From Mycolicibacterium sp. P9-64 (lineage in GTDB: Bacteria; Actinomycetota; Actinomycetes; Mycobacteriales; Mycobacteriaceae): 64,000 nucleotides of DNA. The stretch lies in contig NZ_NPKO01000011.1 in assembly GCF_008329605.1 (NCBI RefSeq), forward strand, positions 62,001-126,000, in the 5' to 3' direction. Position numbers and translations under genes: made by a program. Of this stretch, positions 8,852 to 17,478 are shown piece by piece (positions within the stretch are counted from its first letter, which is position 1; each line of letters begins with the position of its first letter). Below the pieces are notes generated by a model, which made no database searches, had not been told where the DNA came from, and saw nothing but the letters and a program-made list of their open reading frames with translations.

Positions 8852-9742
8852 TCACGATTGTTCGTCGAAGGGGCACAGCATGACTGGCACCTTGCAGTGA
8901 TGCAGCAGGTTCAGACTGGTCGAGCCGAATAGTCCACGGGTCAGTGCGTTGCGGCGCCGACTTCCGACCACTACGAGCTGTGCACCCACGGCGTGCAGCA
9001 GGAGCGACTGGCTCGGTTTGGCGGGCTCGCCGATCAAGGTGACCTTCACGCCAGGATGACGCCCTCGCCACCCGTCGACGAGCTTGTTGACGTGTCGCCA
9101 CTGCGCCTGAGTGGACGCGTTCCAGTCCACCATGATCGGCCGATTCACTGCCACCAGGTGTCCCTTCAACGACCAGGAATGAATCACTCGCAGCGGCGCG
9201 CCGAGCCGGTCGGCGATCTCGAAGGCGATCCCCAGGGGGCCGCCATCGTCGGCCGAGCCGTCGACGCCTACGACGATCGTCTGGTCGGTTGGTGCCGGCA
9301 CATCGCCACGCCACGCCACGACGGGACATGTCGAATTCGTCAGGGTGGCGAGCGTCGTCGATCCGATGAACAGCGCGCCGGCGGCTGTCACCTCGCCGGA
9401 GCCCAAAACCAGAAACTGCGCCGTCCGGCTCGCCGAGTCCAGCGCGACGTCAGCGGGTTCGTCCACCGAGATCGTCGTCACGACCAAATCCGGGTGGTCA
9501 GCAACCACGGCGTCCTCCGCGGCCTTGAGAAGTACTTTCGCGGACTCACGGTGTTCATCGATCGCTGCAGCGCGCACCCCGGCGGCGGCATCGGTCTGGA
9601 GATGACCCAAGTAGGGCGTCGCGGTGATGATGTGCAGCGGCACATCCAACCGCGCCGCGACCGCGCCGGCCCACCGGGCCGCGCACACCGCTTCCGAGGA
9701 ACCGTTCACCCCGACGACGATCGGCGCCGCATCACCGGTCAT
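8852..9742 (-). CDS. tandem universal stress protein with altered nucleotide motifs
   Basis: A 296-residue double UspA protein. Both signatures are altered: G-S-G-E in domain 1 and G-S-R-R in domain 2, each lacking the second glycine, although the following G-S-T remains. ATP binding is therefore doubtful. The start at 9742 has AGAAGG eight bases upstream. The gene is convergent with tgs1 (18 bases between) and downstream of the Rv2004c-like gene. Its C-terminal motif GSTSLNLLHH also appears in the USP remnant at 37337-37485. Confidence 0.85.
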   Translation of the reverse strand: MTGDAAPIVVGVNGSSEAVCAARWAGAVAARLDVPLHIITATPYLGHLQTDAAAGVRAAAIDEHRESAKVLLKAAEDAVVADHPDLVVTTISVDEPADVALDSASRTAQFLVLGSGEVTAAGALFIGSTTLATLTNSTCPVVAWRGDVPAPTDQTIVVGVDGSADDGGPLGIAFEIADRLGAPLRVIHSWSLKGHLVAVNRPIMVDWNASTQAQWRHVNKLVDGWRGRHPGVKVTLIGEPAKPSQSLLLHAVGAQLVVVGSRRRNALTRGLFGSTSLNLLHHCKVPVMLCPFDEQS

Positions 9743-9878
9743 GGTGCGTACCTTCTTTCGCATCCAGCGGTTCGTCGATGCCCGCGTCGGGTACGTCGTC
9801 CCGCGAGCGACGCCTGGGACCGTGAAAAGCCAATGCCTTCACGATGATCACTCCTCGTTTAGTCGAAGGTGTCACGAA

Positions 9879-11378
9879 TCAGATTGCCAGACAGCAGACT
9901 TCCTGCGCCTCGGCGACCGTATCGCTCAATGGCTGCGTGGTGTCGACGTGATGGGCTCCTGCCCAGCCGTGGTCGTCGTAAGCCATCGCCGAAGCGATCC
10001 GGGGGGTTGCGTCAGACGTCGATCCGGAGCGGTTCGCAATCCGCGTCATGGCCTCTTCGGTCGGCGCCGTACACACCAACTCGACAATCGGACTGCGCTC
10101 TTGGCGTGCGACCTCACCCGCCTTCGCGCGGTGCCGCTGATCACGCCAGGTGCCGTCGAGAATCACCGATCGCCCCTCGGCCAGGAGCAGACGGGCACGG
10201 TGAAGCATCGTCGTGTAGACCGCGTCGACCTTGTCCGCGCTGTAGAGGCCCGCGTTGTAGACGCCGGACACACCTGAGAGGTCGCCGTCGGCCTGCATCT
10301 CGCGACGGACGTCGTCGCTCGAGATCACCTGCGCGTCCATGGTTTCGCCCATCGCGCGGGCCAACGTGGTCTTGCCGGTGCCCGGACCGCCGCCGATCAG
10401 AACCATTCGCACCGTCCCGATACGAAGGTGTTCGAGGGCGAGGTCGAGGTGCCGCCGAGCGTCGGCAGCGGCATCCTGATGGCCCTGGCCGACCCTGATG
10501 CAGTCGACCTTCGCTCGGACGATTGCTCGATAGGCAATGTAGAAGTGCACCAACGAGATCGGTGCCAGATCCTGGGCGAAACGCCGGTACTCTTCGATGA
10601 AGAATTCTCCTAGCTCCCGCCGCCCGAGGAACTCCAGGTCCATTGCCAGGAAGGCCGCATCGTCGAGCCCGTCGACGTAGCGCAACTGGTCGTCGAACTC
10701 CAAGCAATCCAACAGGACGGGCCCGCCCGGTTGGCAGAAGATGTCATCGGCGATCAGGTCGCCGTGTCCATCGACGATGCGGCAATCGGTGATGCGGTCG
10801 GCGAACAGCACTGCCCGGCCGTCGATGAACTGCATCGCGAGGCGGTCGACTTCGGCCAAGGGTCCCGAGTCGAGCACAGTGGCGACATGACGACGCAGCT
10901 CGGTCAGGTTCTCCTGCCAGCGGGCCCCGATCGCCGGGGCCTTGGCGCACGCGTCGATGTGCCGACCGCGGTCTGCTTCGGCGTGAAACTCAGCGATTCT
11001 CCGTGCAATCGCCGAAAGGTGCCCTTCGACGGGGACACCACCACGGACCATCGACGCGAGCCGAATCGAGTCCGGATAACGCCTCATCACCACGACGGGC
11101 TCCGGCTCACCGCCCGCGGGGTCGGTGAGGTGGGCGATGCCCAGGTAGCTGTCGGCCGCCAGTCGGCTGTTCAGCCGGACTTCGCGTTCGCAGACCTCCT
11201 GGCGCCGTTGTGTCGTGCTGAAGTCGAGGAAGTCCGTGACGACCGGCTTCTTTGCCTTGTAGGCCCGGTCACCGACCAAGACGACCATGCCGGTGTGGGT
11301 TTCGTGAATCTCGGGCGCCTGCAACACGTCGGCGTCGTCGTCGCGTCGGACCGCGGTCGCGACGTGTGCTGAATCCAT
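9879..11378 (-). CDS. two-domain kinase-like protein (Rv2004c homologue)
   Basis: A 499-residue protein matching Rv2004c (498) in length and layout. The N-terminal two thirds resemble an aminoglycoside phosphotransferase/protein-kinase-like fold: VDGHGDLIADDIF is the catalytic loop and LLDCLEFDD the metal-binding DFD-like segment. The C-terminal third is a P-loop domain with GGGPGTGKTTLARAMG (Walker A). The substrate is unknown. The start at 11378 is supported by homologue length; an upstream frame extends into the promoter region. Two DosR-like sequences lie between this gene and the divergent nitroreductase. Confidence 0.88.
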   Translation of the reverse strand: MDSAHVATAVRRDDDADVLQAPEIHETHTGMVVLVGDRAYKAKKPVVTDFLDFSTTQRRQEVCEREVRLNSRLAADSYLGIAHLTDPAGGEPEPVVVMRRYPDSIRLASMVRGGVPVEGHLSAIARRIAEFHAEADRGRHIDACAKAPAIGARWQENLTELRRHVATVLDSGPLAEVDRLAMQFIDGRAVLFADRITDCRIVDGHGDLIADDIFCQPGGPVLLDCLEFDDQLRYVDGLDDAAFLAMDLEFLGRRELGEFFIEEYRRFAQDLAPISLVHFYIAYRAIVRAKVDCIRVGQGHQDAAADARRHLDLALEHLRIGTVRMVLIGGGPGTGKTTLARAMGETMDAQVISSDDVRREMQADGDLSGVSGVYNAGLYSADKVDAVYTTMLHRARLLLAEGRSVILDGTWRDQRHRAKAGEVARQERSPIVELVCTAPTEEAMTRIANRSGSTSDATPRIASAMAYDDHGWAGAHHVDTTQPLSDTVAEAQEVCCLAI

Positions 11379-11422
11379 ACGTCGATCGTCGCGTCCCGCC
11401 GAGCTGGCGGCAGCGGTCGCGA

Positions 11423-11471
11423 GGCACCAAGTCCCGCGCCACAGGTCCTCAGTCGTTGGGCCCAAAGACCC
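11423..11471. promoter_or_regulatory. DosR-like boxes (two) between divergent genes
   Basis: GGCACCAAGTCCC at 11423-11435 and GGGCCCAAAGACCC at 11458-11471. They could serve the Rv2004c-like gene on the minus strand and the Acg-like gene on the plus strand. Confidence 0.7.
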
Positions 11472-11533
11472 TGGCGGAGGGGATCGTGGTCCAGTCAGCA
11501 TGGTTCGGAATGGACAACTGGAAAGGAGTCGTG

Positions 11534-12535
11534 ATGGCCAAGACCGTGGTCGACAGCGATGTCATCGCCGACGCAGTGCACCTCGCGTGCCGGGCGCCGT
11601 CGTACCACAACAGCCAGCCGTGGAAATTCGTCGGGGAAGGCGCAGGAATACTGCATTTGTACCTGGACCGTGACAGGCTCGTCGAGACGGATTCCTCGGG
11701 TCGGCAGGCACTCATCAGCTGTGGTGCCGTACTCGACCACCTCAGGGTGGCGATGGCAGCTTCGGGCTGGGTGGCCAACGTCGACTACTACCCGAACCCC
11801 AACGACTACACCCATCTGGCGGCGATCGACTTCGTGCCGATGACGTTCATCACGCCTGCGCACCGCCACCGAGTCGATGCGATCATGGCCCGGCGTACCG
11901 ACCGCTTGCCCTTCACGGCCCCCGCAGGTTGGGACGACTTCGAGCTCTTGCTGCGACACGCGGTCGACGACGATCTCGCGCTGCTGGACGTACTGCGTGA
12001 CGACGCCCGCCCAGAGCTGGCCAAGGCGTCACAACTGACCGAGGCGCTCCGCCTGTACGACTCGTCCTATCACGCCGAACTAGACTGGTGGACACGACCA
12101 TTCGAAATGTTCGATGGCATACCGCACAGCTCTCTGGTCTCAGCGGCGGAAAGCGACCGCGTCGACATCGGCCGAAGCTTTCCCGTCACTCACCATCGGG
12201 AACGACGTTCCCAGGTGAATGAAGACCACGCGAAGGTGTTGGTGTTGTCTGCACTTGATGACACCCGACGGGACATCCTCACCTGCGGTGAAGCGCTGTC
12301 GGTAGCACTCCTCGAGGCTACGGTTGCAGGAATGGCTACGTGCACTCTGACGCACATGACCGAGGTTGAGGCAAGCCGTGACATCGTCGCCGGGCTGACC
12401 GGACACCGGTTGCCTCAGGTACTGATCCGGGTGGGCATGATCCCGACGATGGACGAAGTTCCACCGCCGACGCCTCGGCGCCCACTGAGCGACGTGCTCA
12501 CCTGGCAACCATCTGTCGCCGATACCTCGCGCTGA
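11534..12535 (+). CDS. Acg-family nitroreductase (Rv2032/Rv3127-like)
   Basis: A 333-residue nitroreductase-fold protein with the same signatures as the gene at 5332-6324: APSYHNSQPWKFVG near the N-terminus, LPQVLIRVGMIP and PTPRRPLSDVL at the end. The length matches M. tuberculosis Acg (Rv2032, 331), and the pfkB-hspX neighbourhood matches that of acg. An AAAGGAG site lies five bases before the ATG at 11534. It converges on pfkB. Flavin binding is likely; classical nitroreductase activity is uncertain for this family. Confidence 0.88.
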   Translation: MAKTVVDSDVIADAVHLACRAPSYHNSQPWKFVGEGAGILHLYLDRDRLVETDSSGRQALISCGAVLDHLRVAMAASGWVANVDYYPNPNDYTHLAAIDFVPMTFITPAHRHRVDAIMARRTDRLPFTAPAGWDDFELLLRHAVDDDLALLDVLRDDARPELAKASQLTEALRLYDSSYHAELDWWTRPFEMFDGIPHSSLVSAAESDRVDIGRSFPVTHHRERRSQVNEDHAKVLVLSALDDTRRDILTCGEALSVALLEATVAGMATCTLTHMTEVEASRDIVAGLTGHRLPQVLIRVGMIPTMDEVPPPTPRRPLSDVLTWQPSVADTSR

Positions 12536-12557
12536 GCGTGACGTTTCGGCGCACTGC

Positions 12558-12595
12558 TTTAGTGATGGGCTGCGTCTTTAGTGATGGGCTGCGTC
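12558..12595. repeat. perfect 19-bp tandem duplication at the pfkB 3' end
   Basis: TTTAGTGATGGGCTGCGTC occurs twice head to tail (12558-12576 and 12577-12595). The inner copy contains the pfkB stop and last codons; the outer copy lies downstream, so the protein is unchanged. This looks like a recent slippage or repair duplication. Confidence 0.9.
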
Positions 12596-13561
12596 GAGCT
12601 CCGTTGGCACACTGACCATGTCGTGAAGCCGTTCGACGTCGGCGCGCGTGGGAGTTGCCGTTCCCGGTGTCATCAGCATGGCCGTAGCCGCTGCGATCCC
12701 GAGTCGCACCGAATCGCTCAAAGGCCACGCGCGGCTCAGTCCCACGGTGATGCCGGCAACCATGGCATCGCCCGCACCGACGCCACTGACTGCCTGCACT
12801 GGAATTGCCGAGAATCGCAGGCATGCCGTCGACGTGACCATCAACGCGCCTGCGCTGCCCAGTGACACGACGACGGCCTGTGTCACGCCGCGCTCGATGA
12901 GTTCCTGAGCGGCGACGACTTGATCTGCGTCGGTGTCGAGGGGACGTCCGACGTACTCCCGCAGTTCACGCAAGCTTGGTTTCATCACGAACGCACCGTG
13001 AGTCACGCCGGCGAGTCCACATCCCGACGTGTCGAGAATCAGCAGTGCACCTAGGTCAACGCAGACATCGGCGACCTGCTGGTAGAACTCCGGGGAGACA
13101 CCAATTGGCAAACTGCCGCTGGCAACGACGAATTCCGCCGAGGCCGCGGCCCTTCGCAGCTGATCCAGGCACTCCGCCTGTTCGGCGGCGGTCAGGTGGG
13201 GCCCACGAAGAACGAAGCGGTACTGGCGTCCGGTGCTCGTTTCATCGACGGTGAAGCTCTCGCGTGTCGATTCGGCGATGTCGATGCGGTGCAGTGGCAC
13301 TGCAGCCTTCGCCACCAGCTCGGAGACGAGTGCACCGGTCGGGCCGCCTGCGGGGAAGACGGCGGCCACCGAGGCGCCGAGGACCCGCGCGACCCTCGCG
13401 ACGTTGATGCCGCCGCCGCCGGGGTCGTATCGAGTTTCGGTACATCGAATCTTGTCGGTGGGGCGCACGACGGCGGCGGCGGTCGTGATGTCGAGGGCCG
13501 GGTTCATTGTCAAGGTAACGACCGTCGCGCACTGATCAGCGCCATTCCCCGGTGAGTTCAT
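12578..13561 (-). CDS. pfkB: PfkB-family phosphofructokinase (Rv2029c-like)
   Basis: A 327-residue ribokinase/PfkB-family sugar kinase. TLTMNPALDIT at the start is typical of 1-phosphofructokinase/tagatose-6-phosphate kinase types. DPGGGGINVARV is the substrate-binding GG motif, and VSGVGAGDAMVAG carries the catalytic Asp and anion hole. In M. tuberculosis pfkB belongs to the hspX cluster of the DosR regulon and adds a second phosphofructokinase. The start at 13561 is preferred to a TTG seven codons upstream. hspX lies 102 bases upstream on the same strand. Confidence 0.9.
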   Translation of the reverse strand: MNSPGNGADQCATVVTLTMNPALDITTAAAVVRPTDKIRCTETRYDPGGGGINVARVARVLGASVAAVFPAGGPTGALVSELVAKAAVPLHRIDIAESTRESFTVDETSTGRQYRFVLRGPHLTAAEQAECLDQLRRAAASAEFVVASGSLPIGVSPEFYQQVADVCVDLGALLILDTSGCGLAGVTHGAFVMKPSLRELREYVGRPLDTDADQVVAAQELIERGVTQAVVVSLGSAGALMVTSTACLRFSAIPVQAVSGVGAGDAMVAGITVGLSRAWPLSDSVRLGIAAATAMLMTPGTATPTRADVERLHDMVSVPTELDAAHH

Positions 13562-13663
13562 GGCGACCGCCCTCTGATCCAATCGTGTTATTTCACATAC
13601 CTACTGGGCACGTTTCGACGGCGGGTGGCCCCATACCTCAGTCTGGGACCACCCGGGTGCTTG

Positions 13664-14101
13664 CTACTTCTTCGACGATTCGACCGGAACGTGCTTCTCC
13701 GCCGGCTGCGCCTCGTTCACGGGTACCGAGACGGTCAGAATGCCCGTGTCGTAGGACGCCTTGATGGCGTCCTCGTCCGCGCCTGGCGGAAGCGATACCG
13801 ACCGCACGAACGAGCCATAGGCGAACTCTGAACGCCCTTTCGATTCCTTCTTCTCAGTACGCTCGGCCTTGATCGTCAACCTGCCGTCCCTCACGGTGAT
13901 GTCGACGTCCTTGGCCGGATCGATGCCGGGGAGCTCGGCGCGCACCTCGTAGACGCCGTCCTTCATCTCGTCCTCGAGCCGGATGACATTGCCGTCGAAC
14001 ACCGGGCGGATGTGTGCCCACGACGGAAACCCGGGCAACAGGTCGGCGATCTCCGGGAAGTGTGCACGCTGCCGCCGTTGCACCGGAAGTGTGGTGGCCA
14101 T
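13664..14101 (-). CDS. hspX: alpha-crystallin small heat-shock protein HspX/Acr
   Basis: A 145-residue Hsp20 chaperone. The N-terminus MATTLPVQRRQR, the core YEVRAELPGIDPAKDVDI and GRSEFAYGSFVRSVSLP, and the C-terminal GILTVSVPV are very close to M. tuberculosis HspX (Rv2031c, 144 residues). It forms oligomers that hold unfolding proteins and is the hallmark DosR-induced protein. The start has a strong GAAGGAGG site. Two DosR-like boxes lie upstream at 14178 and 14249. Confidence 0.95.
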   Translation of the reverse strand: MATTLPVQRRQRAHFPEIADLLPGFPSWAHIRPVFDGNVIRLEDEMKDGVYEVRAELPGIDPAKDVDITVRDGRLTIKAERTEKKESKGRSEFAYGSFVRSVSLPPGADEDAIKASYDTGILTVSVPVNEAQPAEKHVPVESSKK

Positions 14102-14177
14102 TTTTTCCTCCTTCTGATTTACGATGTCGGTTTCGTACCGGCCCATGAATCCCACCACGGCCCATTGGTCACCCATA

Positions 14178-14263
14178 GGGGCCGAAGTCCTCCGTACGGC
14201 GGGTAATTCGTCGACGATCAACCCCGTGGGACCCGTGCGACCACACGAAGGACGATTGGCCCT
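14178..14263. promoter_or_regulatory. DosR-like boxes (two) in the hspX divergent promoter
   Basis: GGGGCCGAAGTCCT at 14178-14191 and AGGACGATTGGCCCT at 14249-14263. They sit about 75 and 150 bases upstream of hspX, and the second is about 35 bases before the SRPBCC-ATPase operon, so both directions may be induced together. Confidence 0.78.
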
Positions 14264-14298
14264 AGTCCTCGGGCAGACATCGCTCGAGACTGTGGTGC

Positions 14299-14976
14299 AT
14301 GACCAGGAACGCGCGACGATTGACCTTGGCCGCGGGCATCGCTCTAGCGCTCTACGGAGCACGCCGGTATTTCCGCAACTGGGGCACCAGCAAGGACGAG
14401 TGCCGGATGCGTCTGCCCGGCGACGAACTGATGAGGCAACCCGTGCTGCAGTCCACCGAGGGCGTGTGGATCGAGCAATCGCCGGCCAAGGTGTGGCCGT
14501 GGCTGGTCCAAATGGGCCAGGGCCGGGGCGGCTTGTATACCTATGAGCCGCTGGAGAATCTGCTCGGTCGGCATGATCGAAACGCCGATCACATCCACCC
14601 GGAGTGGCAGCACCTCGAGCCCGACGACGTCGTTCGCCTAGCCCCCAAGGGGTGGATGGGACTGCGCGAGGGGGTCGCGCTCACCGTCGCCGAAGTCATC
14701 GAAGAGCAGGCGATAGTGCTGCACGTCGCGCCGCCGGCCCTTCCGTGGGAGACCGTGTGGTCGTTCCACCTGATCCCGCACTGGGATGATCGCTGCCGGC
14801 TCATCGTCCGCAGCCGGGTGGGTTTACGCCATCCCGGCGAGGTGCTGGTGGCCGAGATGGCAGGACCCGCCACCGCATTGATGACGCGCGGCATGCTTCG
14901 AGGAATCCGGCGGCGGGCCCAGCTGGAGCCCAGATCCGTTCCAGTGCGGTCGGCTTCGTCAGCACTATCGGGGTGA
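14299..14976 (+). CDS. membrane-anchored SRPBCC-fold protein
   Basis: A 225-residue protein with a short N-terminal hydrophobic helix (about residues 7-22) and a START/SRPBCC-like domain. VWIEQSPAKVWPWLVQMG is the usual first strand-helix of that fold, and LPWETVWSFHLIPHWDDRCRL the later strands. The fold makes a cavity for hydrophobic ligands; the ligand is unknown. Its stop overlaps the GTG start of the metal ATPase (GTGA), so the two are translationally coupled. It is likely DosR-regulated through the boxes shared with hspX. Confidence 0.78.
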   Translation: MTRNARRLTLAAGIALALYGARRYFRNWGTSKDECRMRLPGDELMRQPVLQSTEGVWIEQSPAKVWPWLVQMGQGRGGLYTYEPLENLLGRHDRNADHIHPEWQHLEPDDVVRLAPKGWMGLREGVALTVAEVIEEQAIVLHVAPPALPWETVWSFHLIPHWDDRCRLIVRSRVGLRHPGEVLVAEMAGPATALMTRGMLRGIRRRAQLEPRSVPVRSASSALSG

Positions 14977-17348
14977 CGGTGGTACGTCAACCACCTCGGA
15001 TCTCCCTCCGAGAAGCAGTCCCTCCCAAGGGTGCAAGCCGTCGTGACTCGACGCGCCAAACGCTGCTGCGGGCACTGGTCTGGCTCACCGTGTGCGCGCT
15101 CGTCGCCGGTGGTCTCGCGCGACTCTTCGGCGCACCCGAGATCGCCGACTCAATCTGGGCCGCAGGAACTCTGGTCGCCCTTCTGCCGGCCGCTTGGTGG
15201 GTGCTCGCCGCAGTACGACGCGGCCAGTTCGGCGTCGACGTCATCGCCGTCCTGTCCCTGCTCGGCACCCTCGCGGTAGGTGAACATCTCGCGGGCGCAT
15301 TGATCGCTGTCATGCTCTCCACGGGTCAGGCGCTCGAGAACGCTGCCGAGCGGCGAGCTACCAAGGACCTCCGGTCGCTGCTGGAACGAGCACCGAAGGA
15401 AGCCCGTCGGCTGGCAGGCGACGGCATCGAGACCGTGCCGCTCGAAGACGTCGTCGTCGGCGACGTCCTGGTGGTCGGACCCGGCGAGATGGTGCCCGTC
15501 GACGCCAGGATCACATCGGACTGGGCGGTTCTCGACGAATCGGCATTGACGGGTGAGACCATTCACGTCGAACTGCAGGCGGGCCAGGAAGTCCGTAGCG
15601 GCACGATCAATGCCGGCGGGGCAATCGAGATCCGGGCCACGGCTACCGCTGGCAGCAGCACCTACGCGGGGATCGTCCGTCTGGCCCGTGAAGCGGCCGC
15701 GACCAGTGCGCCCGTCGTACGCCTCGCCGATCGCATGGCCCAATGGTTCCTGCCACTGACACTGTTGGTCGCCGGTTCGGCATGGCTGTGGAGCGGTTCT
15801 GCCGAGCGCGCGGTTGCCGTGTTGGTGGTCGCGACGCCGTGTCCGCTGCTACTGGCGGCCCCGGTCGCCATCGTGTCGGGCTTGTCCCGGATCTCCCGAC
15901 TTGGCGTGATCGTCCGAGGTGGCGGCGCACTCGAGAATCTCGGGCGCGCAACCACCATGGTGCTCGACAAGACCGGCACGGTGACGAGCGGCCGGCCACG
16001 TGGCACCGACATCGTGGCGGCCGCCGGATGGTCACAAGCCGAAGTCTTGCGCCTCGCGGCCTCGGCTGATCAGTACTCGCCTCACGTGTTGGCCAAGGCG
16101 ATCGTTGCCGAGGCAATCAAACGAGGAGTCCGACTCAGCCTGCCCGCCGACGCCACCGAGGAACCGGGCAAAGGCATCTCGGCCACCGTCGACGGCAAGC
16201 GAGTCTCCGTGGGCAACCTCGCGCTTCCTGAGGATCCCCCACCGTGGGCGGCCGCGACACTCTCGCGGGCCACGCTCGACGCCGCCGTCGTGGCGTGGGT
16301 CGACGTGGATGGCCAATTGGTGGGCGCGATCCTCCTGGCGGATCCGCTTCGGCCCGATGCGCCACGCACGATGCGCCGCTTGCGGGCTGCGGGCATCACC
16401 CGATTGGTCATGCTGACCGGCGATAGACCCGCGCCGGCAGAGCAGATCGGTGCGGTACTCGGGATCGATGAGATACGGGCTCAACAAACCCCCGCAGAAA
16501 AGGTTTCCAGAGTGCGGGCCGAGCGGGAGATGGCCGTCACCGTCATGGTCGGTGACGGCGTCAACGATGCTCCCGCGCTTGCCGCCGCGACGGTCGGCGT
16601 AGCGATGGGAGCCCATGGCTCGACAGCGAGCTCGGAAGCGGCCGACATCGTGCTGACGACTGATCGCCTCGACAGGCTGGCCGATGCGATGCTCGTTGCC
16701 CGACGGTCGCGTCGCATCGCACTACAGAGCGCGATCACGGGAATGGTGCTGTCCATCCTCGCAATGGGATTCGCGGCAGCGGGACTGTTGCCTGCCGCCG
16801 CCGGCGCGATCCTTCAGGAGGCCATCGACTTGACGGTCATCCTCAACGCACTGCGGGCCCTGCGCACGGGCCGCGATGAAAACCCCGACTTGAGCACCGA
16901 CACGCAGGGATTGATTCGCAGGTTCTCCGCCGAGCACGACCTGATGCGCGACGACTTGTCGCTGATTCGGGACAGCGCCCACTTGCTTGCCACCGGCGAC
17001 CGCGTAGCCGCCCTGACGTCGCTGCGCCGGGCGGATGCCTTCATACAGAACACACTGCTGCCCCACGAGCATGCGGAGGACCGCTCGTTGTACCCGGCAC
17101 TGGCCCGTCCGCTGGGCGGTGCCGAGGCCACCGCGACCATGAGCCGGATGCACGCCGAGATCGATCGATTGTCTCACCGCCTGCACAGCCACCTCGAGAG
17201 CGCGGAGGCTTCGGGTGCAATCGGCGTCGCGCAGTCCGAGGACCTGCTCGCCTGCCTGTACGGACTGCACGAAATGCTGTCACTGCACTTCGCCACCGAG
17301 GAAGAGAGCTACTTCGCGCTCCTTCCGGGTGTCGTCAGTGACGGCTAA
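14973..17348 (+). CDS. P1B-type metal ATPase with C-terminal hemerythrin domain
   Basis: A 791-residue membrane ATPase. Visible motifs are TGE at about 193, the membrane metal site TPC at 288-290, DKTGT with phosphorylated Asp332, and GDGVND. There is no N-terminal heavy-metal-binding domain. Residues from about 640 to 785 form a hemerythrin/HHE-like four-helix unit: SAEHD, HEHAEDRSLYP, SRMHAE, GLHEML and HFATEEESYF supply the expected His/Glu di-iron ligands. Such a domain could sense O2 or iron and gate transport. The transported ion is not predictable. The GTG start overlaps the SRPBCC stop; a sensor kinase gene follows. Confidence 0.88.
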   Translation: MTVVRQPPRISLREAVPPKGASRRDSTRQTLLRALVWLTVCALVAGGLARLFGAPEIADSIWAAGTLVALLPAAWWVLAAVRRGQFGVDVIAVLSLLGTLAVGEHLAGALIAVMLSTGQALENAAERRATKDLRSLLERAPKEARRLAGDGIETVPLEDVVVGDVLVVGPGEMVPVDARITSDWAVLDESALTGETIHVELQAGQEVRSGTINAGGAIEIRATATAGSSTYAGIVRLAREAAATSAPVVRLADRMAQWFLPLTLLVAGSAWLWSGSAERAVAVLVVATPCPLLLAAPVAIVSGLSRISRLGVIVRGGGALENLGRATTMVLDKTGTVTSGRPRGTDIVAAAGWSQAEVLRLAASADQYSPHVLAKAIVAEAIKRGVRLSLPADATEEPGKGISATVDGKRVSVGNLALPEDPPPWAAATLSRATLDAAVVAWVDVDGQLVGAILLADPLRPDAPRTMRRLRAAGITRLVMLTGDRPAPAEQIGAVLGIDEIRAQQTPAEKVSRVRAEREMAVTVMVGDGVNDAPALAAATVGVAMGAHGSTASSEAADIVLTTDRLDRLADAMLVARRSRRIALQSAITGMVLSILAMGFAAAGLLPAAAGAILQEAIDLTVILNALRALRTGRDENPDLSTDTQGLIRRFSAEHDLMRDDLSLIRDSAHLLATGDRVAALTSLRRADAFIQNTLLPHEHAEDRSLYPALARPLGGAEATATMSRMHAEIDRLSHRLHSHLESAEASGAIGVAQSEDLLACLYGLHEMLSLHFATEEESYFALLPGVVSDG

Positions 17349-17378
17349 CCCATCCATCGTCTCTGAGCGCCTCCCGTG

Positions 17379-17397
17379 CAGGTCGGGAGGAGACCTG
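17379..17397 (+). terminator. possible weak terminator after the ATPase gene
   Basis: CAGGTC and GACCTG form a perfect six-base stem around a seven-base loop, followed by TTT. The run of T is short, so this may only attenuate reading into the kinase gene. Confidence 0.4.
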
Positions 17398-17478
17398 TTT
17401 CCCTGCTCGCTATCGGTGCCGGTTAATTAGGGCTACCGTTTGAGAGTCCCGCACATCCAGGGGCGAAGGGTCTGGCAC

